64,000 nucleotides of DNA from Bacillota bacterium (GCA_023439545.1 JAEXNT010000051.1:1-64000); one strand, 5' to 3'; counted from the first letter of the stretch, positions 9,468 through 18,333 are shown. Notes: generated by a model not told the origin, from the sequence alone. Numbers and translations: made by a program.

Positions 9468-10290
9468 GATGAAATATATTACTAAATTTGCAACCCATAT
9501 TGTTTTAATCATGTTTGCCATTACTAGTATCTTTCCATTTTATTGGATGGTTCTTACAGCTTTGAAGACTTCGAATAATGTTATTGAATTTCCGCCCAGG
9601 ATCTTACCGACGTCGTTCAGATTCTTAAATTTTGTTGATGTATTTAGGTTGATGCCTATGGGCAATGCGTATATTAACAGCTTGAAGATAACTCTTATAG
9701 CTACATTTGGGACATTATTCACAAGTTCCCTGGCAGCCTTTGCTTTTGCCAAGATGAGATTCAAGTTCAAGGGACTTCTATTTGGTATTTTACTTGGTAC
9801 TATGATGATTCCCAGTCAAGTAACACTTATTCCCCTTTATATTGTTTTCGGCAAACTGGGTTGGGTGGATACGCATTTACCCCTTATTGTTCCAACAGTT
9901 CTTACAAATGCTTATGGTGTGTTCATGATAAGGCAGTTTATGCTTAATTTGCCGTATGAGTACGTGGAGGCAGCAAAAATTGATGGTTGCAGTTATTTTC
10001 GCATTTACCGGCAAATAATACTTCCGCTGTCAAAACCAATAGTCGTTACATTAGGACTTTTCACATTTATCTGGAACTGGAATAATTTCCTTGGAGCCCT
10101 TATTTTCCTCAATACCGATACGAAGTTTACTGTCCCGCTCATTATTGCATCTTTCAGGGGCGTTTATACCGTTCAGTGGGAATTGTTGATGGCTGCTTCA
10201 ACTGTTGCCATATTACCCATTATCATTTTATATTTGTTTTCTCAAAGATACTTTATTCAAGCTGTCTCATTAACTGGTATAAAAGGTTGA
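9460..10290 (+). CDS. sugar ABC transporter permease (MalG/UgpE type)
   Basis: A 276-residue partner permease with six predicted helices and the EAA motif EYVEAAKIDGCSYFRIYRQI. It overlaps the upstream permease by 8 bases and is followed within 12 bases by the TIM-barrel gene, so all three are probably co-transcribed. The C-terminal FSQRYFIQAVSLTGIKG is typical of MalG-type proteins, which end with a helix that enters the ATPase. Substrate is unknown. Confidence 0.93.
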   Translation: MNKMKYITKFATHIVLIMFAITSIFPFYWMVLTALKTSNNVIEFPPRILPTSFRFLNFVDVFRLMPMGNAYINSLKITLIATFGTLFTSSLAAFAFAKMRFKFKGLLFGILLGTMMIPSQVTLIPLYIVFGKLGWVDTHLPLIVPTVLTNAYGVFMIRQFMLNLPYEYVEAAKIDGCSYFRIYRQIILPLSKPIVVTLGLFTFIWNWNNFLGALIFLNTDTKFTVPLIIASFRGVYTVQWELLMAASTVAILPIIILYLFSQRYFIQAVSLTGIKG

Positions 10291-10302
10291 GGAAGGTGAC
10301 TT

Positions 10303-11946
10303 ATGCATAATTTAAGTTTTATTTCAAAAAATCCGGTATTTGAATTTAACGGTCTTAAGTTTTCTATCCAAGTATTTACTCATGAAAATTGTTATGAAAT
10401 AAGCCCAAAGGATGTCTGTGAAAGCAAGAGTCAGGATATTTTCATTATGAAATGCAGCAGGCTGACATGGGCCGGTGGGCAGGAATTTGCCTCAGGTTCT
10501 GTAAACCTTAGAGCGGAGAAATCAGGCATGCTGGTGCGATTTTTCATACAGGCAAAACATAATAGTGAAGTCATACGATGCCTAAAACTAAAACTTATCG
10601 GAATTCGAAATGGAAGTATTGCAGGGCTAAGAATGCCTGACCGGGGTCCGACTCGTAAAGAAGTACCCGCAGATGGATTTATATTAAAATATCCTAATGG
10701 CTTTGATGGTTTGTACAGTCCTTTACTTATTTTAAAGCATAATGATGGTGACTTCACATATTTCCGTTCTCTGGATACAAAGGTCAGACCTAAAACTTTT
10801 GCGTTACTTCCTGCCGACAAGAGACTTGATGTAGAGCTCATATTTGAAGAATCCGCTATAGAGTTTAAAAACTCTATAGATGTACCTGCATGGGAAATCG
10901 GCATTAATAACGATTATAAAACAATTATGAAGGAACAGACTGGATTGATAGAACAGAATTATGGCCTTGTAGAATGGGAGAAACGATCCGATGTCCCTGG
11001 TTGGGCAAAGAAAATATCTCTTGTGGTTTCTGTTCATTGTCAGCACTGGACAGGCTACATTTTCAACAATTATAAACAGGTTCTGGATAATTTAAAATGG
11101 ATTGCTGATAAAATAGAACCTGAAAGAGTACTTGTTTACCTTCCTGGATGGGAAGGCAGATATTATTGGCAATACGGCAACTTCAGACCGGATCCGCGTA
11201 TGGGAGGAGAAGCCGGTTTTCAAAGGCTGATTGATGGAGCCTCGGAGACGGGAATGCATGTAATGCCTATGTTCATGATCAATGGAGCTAATCCAAGGAC
11301 AGCCGGTTTCAAGGAATGGGGAGAACCTTCCATCTATGTCTCTGCCGGGGGATTCAAACAGATTTGGGGCTCATGTGACTGGGATACATCCAGGCATTAC
11401 GACCATAACTGCGGACTTCCGCTTAATCCTGGGGCGCCATTATGGCAGGACAGGCTTGTGGGTCAGATTAATGGGTTAATTGATCAGTATGGATTCCATG
11501 GAGTATTTCTGGATCTTGCAGCAGTTTATATAAACGACCCAAGATATGATACATACAAGGCAACCATTGACATTGCGGGGAGGATAAGGGAGAATCACCC
11601 GGATATTCTGATGGCGGGTGAGGGTTGGTATGATGCCGTCAGTGCATCTATGCCGCTGACCCAACCCTCATTGGTAATGCCTGGGGATACGGTGTGGAGT
11701 GATGGACCGTACGCTCCGTTATTTGATAAATACAACCGCTGCTTTGGACATCTTGGTACTGGAGACCCGAGTCGCGGCTCCACAGGTTGTTTTGAATGGG
11801 GGTACAATTATAAGACGCAAAAAGTCCCGTTTAGGAAAGGTATAATCCCGACAGTTACAATTGTTGATGGGACGATTGAGAATGCACCAGAAAAAGTTGA
11901 AGATATCATTGGAGATGCGAAACGTTATGCTGAGGAGTTCCTTTGA
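10303..11946 (+). CDS. uncharacterised TIM-barrel, glycoside-hydrolase-like protein
   Basis: A 547-residue cytoplasmic protein without a signal peptide. Residues ~1-220 look like a beta-sandwich. The C-terminal half has the sequence pattern of a glycoside-hydrolase TIM barrel: VLVYLPGWEGRYYWQYGNF, a strand ending HGVFLDLAAVY (candidate acidic residue D) and another ending ILMAGEGWYD (candidate E), with many aromatic residues that could line a sugar cleft. This resembles domain-of-unknown-function proteins near GH36/GH31-like barrels (DUF6259 is one candidate), but I cannot place it in a CAZy family. The ATG follows GAGGAAGGTG. Position right after the permeases suggests it acts on the imported ligand. 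Enzymatic activity is inferred, not proven. Confidence 0.6.
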   Translation: MHNLSFISKNPVFEFNGLKFSIQVFTHENCYEISPKDVCESKSQDIFIMKCSRLTWAGGQEFASGSVNLRAEKSGMLVRFFIQAKHNSEVIRCLKLKLIGIRNGSIAGLRMPDRGPTRKEVPADGFILKYPNGFDGLYSPLLILKHNDGDFTYFRSLDTKVRPKTFALLPADKRLDVELIFEESAIEFKNSIDVPAWEIGINNDYKTIMKEQTGLIEQNYGLVEWEKRSDVPGWAKKISLVVSVHCQHWTGYIFNNYKQVLDNLKWIADKIEPERVLVYLPGWEGRYYWQYGNFRPDPRMGGEAGFQRLIDGASETGMHVMPMFMINGANPRTAGFKEWGEPSIYVSAGGFKQIWGSCDWDTSRHYDHNCGLPLNPGAPLWQDRLVGQINGLIDQYGFHGVFLDLAAVYINDPRYDTYKATIDIAGRIRENHPDILMAGEGWYDAVSASMPLTQPSLVMPGDTVWSDGPYAPLFDKYNRCFGHLGTGDPSRGSTGCFEWGYNYKTQKVPFRKGIIPTVTIVDGTIENAPEKVEDIIGDAKRYAEEFL

Positions 11947-12057
11947 TGCATTTGTGGAATAGGTAAAAACTAATTACTAACTCTTAAAGGCGACATCGGA
12001 AAGGATATGCGGAGATATTAAGCTAATATATTTGTTGGTTAAGGAAATTCATGTGTA

Positions 12058-12089
12058 GCAGAATAGTAGTTTTAATGCTACTATTCTGC
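12058..12089 (+). terminator. perfect 12-bp stem-loop
   Basis: GCAGAATAGTAG (12058-12069) and CTACTATTCTGC (12078-12089) pair perfectly over an 8-base loop. There is no strong T-run, so it may be a weak terminator or a processing signal between the TIM-barrel gene and the GH43 gene. No other element is clear in 11947-12158. Confidence 0.5.
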
Positions 12090-12158
12090 GGCCTATTGAT
12101 TATAATTTTATATTACTCAATTCATAAATAATAATAAATTAATATGGAGCATATTTAA

Positions 12159-14201
12159 ATGTATAATCATACTTTTGTTAAAAAATATATAAATCCTGTA
12201 AATGTTCATATTCCAAAGGGCTTCGATTTCCCATCAACTAACCCTGATCCATTTGTTATTAAATATAACGGTGAATACTATTGTTATTCTACTGGTAATA
12301 AGGGTGTTCAGGTTTTATGTTCGAAGGAACTTGTTGACTGGGAACATAAAGGTTATGCTCTAAGGATAGAGGGGGAAAAGGAATTTTGGGCACCAGCGGT
12401 AATTTATAATAACGGCAAATTCTATATGTATTATTCTTCTATGAAAGCAGAATTGAAGGACTGCCATTTTGAACAGCTCAAAGTTGCTGTGTCTGAATAT
12501 CCGACAGGCCCTTTTGAATATTGTAAAACTCTTCTTGATACCTTCAGTATTGATGCTCATGTCATAAAAGACGAGAGAGGAGAGTTCTATTTGTTTTATT
12601 CAACAAATGAATACAATGGAATATCGTTTGATAGGCCCGGTACTGTTGTTTTAGTAGACCGCCTGATAGACATGTATACTCTTGAAGGGAAACCCAGGCT
12701 TGCTGTAAGACCTACATTAGATGAAGAAATATTTGAAAGAAACCGTTTTGGTGATGGGCGAGATTGGCATACTGTAGAAGGGGCCTTCTTTTTTTCAAGT
12801 AAAGGAAGATATTATTTGATGTACAGTGCTAATGCTTATACAAATGAACATTATTTTATCGGATATTCTGTATCAGACGATGGACATAGTTGGTCTAAAT
12901 TTCCGGATGAATATACATATCACCCACTTCTAAGTAAAAATGATTCAGTTGAAGGTGTTGGGCATAATTGTGTAATAAAAGCACCAAATAATATTGATGA
13001 TTGGATTGTTTATCATGGAAGGGATATTGGTAAAACTTTTGGTAATCCAATAGAACAAAGAATGATGCGTATTGATCCGCTTTACTGGAATGGACTTAGT
13101 TTATGGACTCCCGGACCAACGTATACAGAGCAAGATGCTCCAGAATTGCCTGCTTTCAGGGATCTATTCGAATATTCGTATGGTATTGGACTAGGTGAAG
13201 GATGGAAGATTAATGATGGCAGTTGGGTAATCAATGAAAACAAAGTATGCCAGAATGCGTTGAATACAATTTCATCTGCAGTTGTAAATCTTGAGATGAA
13301 AAATTATATATTTGAAATAAGCTTAAAGTGGGAAAGAAGCCATATGGGAGGATTGTACGGCGTATTTGCCTTTTACAAGGACGCTGCGAACAATTTGCAG
13401 GTCCTGCTTGACGCTGGGAAGAGAAGAATGTTTATTATCTCTTTTGTGAATGGTATTCGAATGGATGAAAAAACAGTGGAGATAAATAAGGAATTCAAAT
13501 TCAATGTTTTTCATCGACTGAGAGTTATAAAGGTTGGAGATTTTTATAGGGTTTATTTGGATGATATCCTAATGACAGAAGTTTACTATTTATCTGGTAA
13601 GGGCAGAATAGGTATGGTGACTTGTTATACATGTGCATCTTTTGCTGGTGTAGAACTAACAAACCATGTTGAACTAGATGAAGCCTGCCAGAGTGAATTT
13701 GTTAAATATCTGAAACTTTTAGACAACAGTAGGTCTATAACAAAATGGAATATATGGAATATAAAGAATGGGTCACTTCTCTGCGATAGCTCAAAGCTCC
13801 TAACTGAAAATTTATTATTATATACAGAAGAACTAAGCGATAGTTTCAAATTCAGTACGGATATTATGCCTCTTACAAATCAAGTGAATTTCGGAGTATA
13901 TGCATCGTATTTCAATGAGAATAATTATCTAAAGGTAAGTATTAACTTAACTTTACTGGAAATCAGTATCACTCAGAAAATAAACGGAAATGTGACTATT
14001 GACACTAAAAAGTGTATACAAAATGATTTTGTATCTAGTGAAACAATTACTGTCACTGTGAAACGTGTTGGAGAAAAACTAACTGCTATTATTGGTACAA
14101 ATTATATTTTCAATTTTGATGTAGAAATGTCGAATAAAATGATAGGATGGTTTTGCTGCGGGAAAACAATGTTTTCTAATATCCGAATAACACAAATATA
14201 A
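12159..14201 (+). CDS. GH43-type glycoside hydrolase with C-terminal beta-sandwich domains
   Basis: A 680-residue cytoplasmic protein. Residues ~20-330 form a five-bladed-propeller GH43-type domain with the three expected acids: base D30 in STNPDPF, pKa-tuning D132 in SIDAHVIKD and acid E207 in HTVEGAFF. GH43 enzymes remove arabinofuranosyl, xylosyl or galactosyl units. Residues ~340-510 and ~515-680 are each rich in beta strands and resemble concanavalin/LamG-like (DUF1080-type) modules. There is no signal peptide, so it probably acts on imported oligosaccharides. GGAG lies 11 bases before the ATG, which is longer than usual. The gene is more A/T-rich than the preceding one and may have its own promoter. 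Exact specificity cannot be read from sequence. Confidence 0.8.
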   Translation: MYNHTFVKKYINPVNVHIPKGFDFPSTNPDPFVIKYNGEYYCYSTGNKGVQVLCSKELVDWEHKGYALRIEGEKEFWAPAVIYNNGKFYMYYSSMKAELKDCHFEQLKVAVSEYPTGPFEYCKTLLDTFSIDAHVIKDERGEFYLFYSTNEYNGISFDRPGTVVLVDRLIDMYTLEGKPRLAVRPTLDEEIFERNRFGDGRDWHTVEGAFFFSSKGRYYLMYSANAYTNEHYFIGYSVSDDGHSWSKFPDEYTYHPLLSKNDSVEGVGHNCVIKAPNNIDDWIVYHGRDIGKTFGNPIEQRMMRIDPLYWNGLSLWTPGPTYTEQDAPELPAFRDLFEYSYGIGLGEGWKINDGSWVINENKVCQNALNTISSAVVNLEMKNYIFEISLKWERSHMGGLYGVFAFYKDAANNLQVLLDAGKRRMFIISFVNGIRMDEKTVEINKEFKFNVFHRLRVIKVGDFYRVYLDDILMTEVYYLSGKGRIGMVTCYTCASFAGVELTNHVELDEACQSEFVKYLKLLDNSRSITKWNIWNIKNGSLLCDSSKLLTENLLLYTEELSDSFKFSTDIMPLTNQVNFGVYASYFNENNYLKVSINLTLLEISITQKINGNVTIDTKKCIQNDFVSSETITVTVKRVGEKLTAIIGTNYIFNFDVEMSNKMIGWFCCGKTMFSNIRITQI

Positions 14202-14329
14202 GATTCAAAACTAAGGAATATTTTATAATGAGGTATCATGCTAAATCTATTTGGTATAACAAGGATTATATAATAAGCTTATTCTTACTTTTCAGGGGCA
14301 TGGAACAAAATCATTAATTTAATAGCGAA

Positions 14330-14348
14330 GGGTGATAATTAGTCACCC
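14330..14348 (+). terminator. short inverted repeat after the GH43 gene
   Basis: GGGTGA (14330-14335) and TCACCC (14343-14348) flank a 7-base loop and are followed by TCACCATTTTTA. It may be a weak terminator or a protein-binding palindrome. Otherwise 14202-14453 shows nothing. Confidence 0.35.
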
Positions 14349-14453
14349 TCACCATTTTTACAGGGTAACAAAAGTTAGCCCTTCTTTAGCTGTCCGATAT
14401 TTATTACAATTTAAACAAAGCTTCAGGTTTTAATCATTTAATAAATATCGGAG

Positions 14454-14998
14454 ATGGATCGAAAGATGAAAACTTTAAACTTATTGAATGAACTTCAATC
14501 AAATTATTCTTTTACTAATCAAAATGAATCAAATGTCTATCATAATACTAAACTTTTACTAAGCCTATATTCCAAGGTGCTGTGGAGAATTGAAGAATCA
14601 CTACAGATGTTGGATACAGAATGCTTTGAGTCAGATAAAAAACATCTGTATGACCTTATCAATAATCTTATCGATGTTGATACACAGATAGATAAATCCC
14701 GGTTTGAACGCAGAATGCAAAGTATTGAGGAGAGCAAAAGCCTTATAGAAATAATAGATTGTTCTTTGGCTATGTTAAAAAATTATCCGGATAACGGTGA
14801 AAGACTTTTTGATATACTCCGAAACAGCTATTCAATAAGAAGAAAAAAGTGAAAGAGGATGAACTGCTGAGCGTCCTCAATATTTCACGCACTACACTTT
14901 ACAGAGAAAAGCGCAGGGCTATAGAAATGCTGGGCGTTGTACTATGGGGATTTATTTTACCGGATTTTCTCAAAGCCATAGAATCTCATGATACATGA
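14454..14998 (+). pseudogene. phage-type transcriptional regulator, split by a -1 shift at A_AAA_AAG
   Basis: The first frame (14454-14852) encodes a helical 132-residue protein ending IRRKK-stop. The -1 frame continues at once as VKEDELLSVLNISRTTLYREKRR... and stops at 14998; this part contains a helix-turn-helix (LLSVLNISRTTLYREKRRAI) like ArpU/sigma-like late regulators of Gram-positive phages. Together they give about 181 residues. The join lies on AAAAAAG (14843-14849) in exactly the zero-frame phase A_AAA_AAG of a canonical -1 ribosomal slippery site. It may therefore be expressed by frameshifting, or be broken by a one-base change in a homopolymer; decay of neighbouring phage genes favours the latter. 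It lies directly upstream of repeat copy A. Confidence 0.5.
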
Positions 14999-15122
14999 AT
15001 GAGACAAAAATAGTACCGGCATGAAAAAAAAACAGGGCAATATAGGTGCTCAAATGCTACGGACAGCAGATTTACGGCATGATATGATGTGCATGCTGGG
15101 ATAATAGGCAATTGTAAAGGCT

Positions 15123-15162
15123 CCAAGGAATAGGAATAAGATCCTGTCCTTTGGGGTTTTTT
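15123..15162 (+). terminator. rho-independent terminator in repeat copy A
   Basis: CCAAGGA (15123-15129) pairs with TCCTTTGG (15147-15154), with an inner GGA/TCC pairing, and is followed by GGTTTTTT. The equivalent structure in copy B lies at about 32112-32152. Confidence 0.7.
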
Positions 15163-15201
15163 CATGTTTATTTTTCTGGACATTTAATATGGTAAGCAGA
15201 T

Positions 15202-15258
15202 AAAGGCTGCATTGGAACCTGACAGTTTTACTGTCGGTGTTCCGGTGCGGCCTTTTTT
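15202..15258 (+). terminator. second terminator hairpin in repeat copy A
   Basis: A long imperfect stem pairs AAAGGCTGCATTGGAAC with GTTCCGGTGCGGCCTTTT, with inner GACAG/CTGTC, ending in TTTTTTG. The same hairpin is kept in copy B at 32192-32248. Two successive terminators ahead of the sigma-like gene suggest insulation from upstream transcription. Confidence 0.7.
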
Positions 15259-15372
15259 GTTTGCGTGCGGAAAATGGATGCTCCATGCACAAATTCCTTT
15301 GGTATTATGTCCGATACCCCTAGTCCGGCCGTTTTGTTACCCCACTACAAAACAAAATGGAGGACGGCTAAT

Positions 15373-15932
15373 ATGGATAATGCTGATAACATAAAGCTTT
15401 GGGATAAAGTTATATATGATCTGAACAGGGAGGAGGAGAACGCTGACCGGAGGTATAGGCGTTATAACAAATCATACGATGCAATAGGCGAAAACGTAAT
15501 TCAAAGGTTATCAACCAGATTTGATAATAAGTTAAGCAATATGAACAGTATAGATCAGGTTGCCACTGACTTTTGCAACAATATAGAAAATGATGGCTTT
15601 TCCATGCATTAACGGGCCTTAATTCTGATGGAATGTTTACGATTTTTCTTGTATATGATAAGGGCTTATCTTTTAGTGAAATAGCTCTGGTTATGAATAC
15701 CAAATATGACTCTGTACAAAAAAGGCACTACAGAGCCATTAAAAAGCTTAAAAAAAATTTGAACTTATCTGATTCTGCCTTCTCAGCTGACCTATATATG
15801 AGGGCGTTTTTTGCTTACTTGCTCATTGACAATTCTATACCTGGTACCCCATGTACATTACTTATACGTCTGCAAAACAGTAAGCGACATAAAAGGGAGC
15901 GCAATAACGGTTGTTTATACCCGAGCGACTAA
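15373..15932 (+). pseudogene. phage-type sigma-like factor, frameshifted
   Basis: The frame starts at ATG 15373 (GGAGGA 8-9 bases upstream) with MDNADNIKLWDKVIYDLNRE, is rich in charged helices and stops at 15612 after ...GFSMH. The -1 frame, starting in the same codons as HALTGLNSDGMFTIFLV, continues with GLSFSEIALVMNTKYDSVQKRHYRAI, a sigma-70 region-4-like helix-turn-helix of the kind found in phage and ICE regulators. A single frameshift near 15605 therefore splits one gene of about 150-180 residues. Copy B carries a further insertion and a large deletion in the same gene (32358-32640). It is probably non-functional in both copies. Confidence 0.6.
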
Positions 15933-16032
15933 CTTCTGGTTTTAAATTGGCGGTAGTGCTGCCAATTCGCCATAACCCGTATAAGAAACAATGATACTTC
16001 CGTCTGGCTAACATTAGTAAAGGGACGGCTCG
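15911..16032 (+). ncRNA. candidate structured RNA, copy A
   Basis: A 122-base noncoding segment that is 119/122 identical to 32784-32905, higher than the ~92% identity of the neighbouring coding segment. A plausible fold: a long-range helix TTGTTTATAC (15911-15920) with GTATAA-ga-AACAA (15979-15991); inside it a hairpin with outer GGTT/AACC (15938; 15974) and inner AATTGGC/GCCAATT (15945; 15961); next a hairpin CCGTC/GACGG (16000; 16024); and a CGAG/CTCG pairing (15922; 16029) that would form a pseudoknot. All three differences between the copies fall at bases predicted unpaired or bulged. Identity unknown; transposon-associated RNAs of the HEARO/omegaRNA kind are one idea, but no IscB gene is present. 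Confidence 0.5.
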
Positions 16033-16144
16033 CCATAAGAATGGAGAGAAAAGCAGGTGGTAATATTATTAAAAGCTGCTTTTTTGGCACCTGGAACTGT
16101 AGCCTACCCCTAAACCGGGCAGTCTATAGAGCCCAGATTGCTTG

Positions 16145-16460
16145 ATGAGGGATTATGCAAATAAGTGGGATAGCAAATATGATAAGTGGCACGGACCTCT
16201 GCAGCAATTTAGCGAGGAGAGATGGTTTACCGCAGCGTAGAAGAGTACTGCACTGTTTGCCGTATGGGACGGTGAGGAACTGGATGCGCCTGTATTAAAC
16301 GACGCTCTTGAGTTATGCAGCGAAGCTGAAGTGCTTGCCACCTTCAAAGACAATTATTGTGATGTCTCTCCTGCGCTGGTTCGGAATACGCTGGGAATAG
16401 GAAAGGTATACTATTTTGGCGCGGATTTTATTTTAATATTGAATTATATGCCTTTGAGAT
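16145..16460 (+). pseudogene. GH42 beta-galactosidase C-terminal relic
   Basis: Broken frames on the plus strand read ...LELCSEAEVLATFKD, then CDVSPALVRNTLGIGKVYYFGAD, which matches the trimerisation-domain pattern of GH42 beta-galactosidases (loss-of-activity check PAxTRNxxGxGxxYYxG). An upstream part reads NKWDSKYDKWHGPLQQFSEERWF before an in-frame stop. No catalytic domain is left. It suggests that the cassette once carried a further glycosidase. From about 16461 to 16804 I see no convincing gene; a 67-residue frame at 16595 with one CxxC pair lacks a ribosome binding site. Confidence 0.42.
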
Positions 16461-16804
16461 AAAGATCAGCGTAAAACTGCCAATGACAGACCTTCTGACG
16501 GTGAAGAAAGTCTTTGGATCTGCTGAACTGGGTATATACTGTGTTATGGTGCTGGGAAAATACTGAAGTCTGTTGCCACAAATGGATCCGGTAAGTGGAA
16601 ACAATGATTTCCGAAGTTCATCGGTATCCGAACGGGGTGCTTTATCATTTTATTTTCTCTTGTATTTCAAGGCTTGTAAGCCAAGTTCGGCTAACAAGCC
16701 TCCATAAAAATTTTAGATGGAAACAATTTGCGCACTGTCAAAATTGTGGGAAAACTTTCACCTTATGGCTCGATATGAAAGGCCAAAATAATAATTAGCT
16801 TATA

Positions 16805-18004
16805 TCAGACCGATTTGGGTACGTCTATATTATTGGGTCCAAAATGCTTTAGCATTACAAGGGGTTCATAAAGAGAATGATTTTCAATTACAACTCCTTT
16901 TTGTGCAGCCTGCTCGCCGACAAAATACTCATCGGCGCTAAGCTGGCCGAACCTAAGCATTCCTGCGGCTTCAGCATCATAACAGCCGATCATTCCGTGT
17001 CCTTGAACTATAATGCAGCCGTAAGCAGCGCTATCTTTGATTATCGCTTTTTTACCAGGCTTTATTGTAAGTTCTTTTGCAGATATATAGTCGTTTGCGT
17101 ATACAACCCATTTATCCGTATAGAATTCATTATCCTCAATTATGACCGGTGGTCTGAAATATTTCTTTTTATAATCAGGATCGATGTTCTTCTCCCAATC
17201 CATTAGGCTTATAACATAGTCAATATCATTTTTCTTGTCGGCAGGACAATTTTCCACAAGCATTTCAAAATCATATACTTCACCGGAAGTTATGTTCTCA
17301 TATACGGAGTTTACATCAGAATTCCACTGGGGCTCATATGTAAGGTATGATCCTGGTGCGTGCACCACTCCAGCAGGTGTGTACCAGCCGGTTCCGAGCT
17401 CAATACGGTATGCCCTTGACAGTTCCGTAATACGGGTGTCGCATTTTGTATAATTTTCTAAACGTTCACGGATCTGCTCCTTAGTTGCGTCCGGAGTGAA
17501 GCCGAAATATGAATGAGGGAAAGTCCCGGGTACGTTATTATACTGGCGCGGATAGTAATAGGCTTCGGGCTTCCCCAGCATACCTACTCTGGAAGCATCT
17601 TCAAATTTCAGGTGCAGGTGGTGAAACAGCGGGTCTTCGTAGTCGAAGAATTTTGAATACATCGGCCAGGTTCCGTATTTGTCCATAAGATTACTACCGA
17701 TTAATTCGTCTTTTAGTTCCTCAACAGCCGCCTTTAGAGTAAATCTATCAGCAGGATCGTTGGAATAGGAAACATAACTTAGCCCTTCATCTTCTGCGGT
17801 CAGTTCTCCGTTCATGCAGTGAATAACGCTCGAAAACCATCTTTCCTTAATAGCGCCACGTTTTGTACCTAAAGCATAATAGTCGTCAGGGTGCAGGCGG
17901 AGCCTCCTTCCGGGCTTCGAAAACCTGCGCGGGACGAATATCGGTATTAATTTGAAAACACCGCCATTCTTTTCGTATGTTTTTCTTATAACATCTCTTA
18001 ACAT
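16805..18004 (-). CDS. cupin protein of the type I phosphomannose isomerase-like group
   Basis: A 399-residue cytoplasmic protein with distant likeness to class I mannose-6-phosphate isomerases: a GTGWYTPAGVVHAPGSYLTYEPQW stretch split as GTGWYTPAGVVHAPG plus following Y-rich residues resembles the metal-cupin HxH/E region, and the C-terminal ~100 residues look like a second small cupin (KPGKKAIIKDSAAYGCIIVQG). It lacks the usual QPNEN signature of ManA, so it is probably not a true Man-6-P isomerase. The start at 18004 (MLRDVIRKTYEK) is chosen because AGGAGGT lies 8 bases upstream; an ATG 11 codons earlier has no site. It is divergent from the fucose transporter genes across a region with LacI-like operators and may be co-regulated. 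Possible role: isomerisation of a free or modified sugar. Confidence 0.65.
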   Translation of the reverse strand: MLRDVIRKTYEKNGGVFKLIPIFVPRRFSKPGRRLRLHPDDYYALGTKRGAIKERWFSSVIHCMNGELTAEDEGLSYVSYSNDPADRFTLKAAVEELKDELIGSNLMDKYGTWPMYSKFFDYEDPLFHHLHLKFEDASRVGMLGKPEAYYYPRQYNNVPGTFPHSYFGFTPDATKEQIRERLENYTKCDTRITELSRAYRIELGTGWYTPAGVVHAPGSYLTYEPQWNSDVNSVYENITSGEVYDFEMLVENCPADKKNDIDYVISLMDWEKNIDPDYKKKYFRPPVIIEDNEFYTDKWVVYANDYISAKELTIKPGKKAIIKDSAAYGCIIVQGHGMIGCYDAEAAGMLRFGQLSADEYFVGEQAAQKGVVIENHSLYEPLVMLKHFGPNNIDVPKSV

Positions 18005-18098
18005 GGCATATGACCTCCTAACAAAGTTGAATTCCATAACAATAAAAATCTTAACAATTATGAGAGACTAAATGTTTTTGCACTTTAAACCATGAAAA

Positions 18099-18112
18099 TA
18101 AAAACGTTTTAC
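18099..18112 (+). promoter_or_regulatory. LacI-type operator-like palindrome
   Basis: The perfect 10-base palindrome AAAACGTTTT (18101-18110), with a central CG, is typical of LacI-family operators. It lies about 100 bases upstream of the minus-strand cupin gene. Related half or full sites occur at 18363 and 18499 (AAACGTTTTG), and one at about 23577 before the LacI gene (TACGTTAC). Confidence 0.45.
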
Positions 18113-18333
18113 TAATAATATAAGCATATATTCAGTTTATGTCAATATATCGGATTTATTTTTCAGTATTAGCCTGGTTGCTTTTTATTATTATAGTTAA
18201 CATAAAAACGTAGTCCAGCAGATTCTATAGCGCCATAAATCAGGGTATTGAGGGGCATAGACGCATCATTTCTATAATAATACCAGTAAACATAAATGCA
18301 AAATATCAAGATGCTTTATTTATAATATTATGA

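Larger units (their letters stand above)
15021..16100 (+). repeat. ~1-kb dispersed direct repeat, copy A
   Basis: This segment recurs in the same orientation at 32015-32975. Both copies start at ATGAAA.CAAAAACAGGG-like sequence and contain, in order, two terminator hairpins, the start of a phage sigma-like gene (15373; 32358), a 122-nt conserved RNA candidate and a tail ending near GGTAATATTATTAAAAGC (degenerate in B). Copy B is about 120 bases shorter because of a deletion in the sigma-like gene. The copies flank a 16-kb fucose cassette. Confidence 0.85.

Noticed and set aside
15911..16032. Firm assignment of the conserved RNA as HEARO/omegaRNA
   Set aside because: The general architecture is compatible, but I cannot verify the family consensus from memory and no IscB gene is nearby.
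16595..16798. 67-residue frame with a CQNCGKTF zinc-finger-like pair
   Set aside because: Only one CxxC is present, there is no ribosome binding site, and it lies in decayed sequence.
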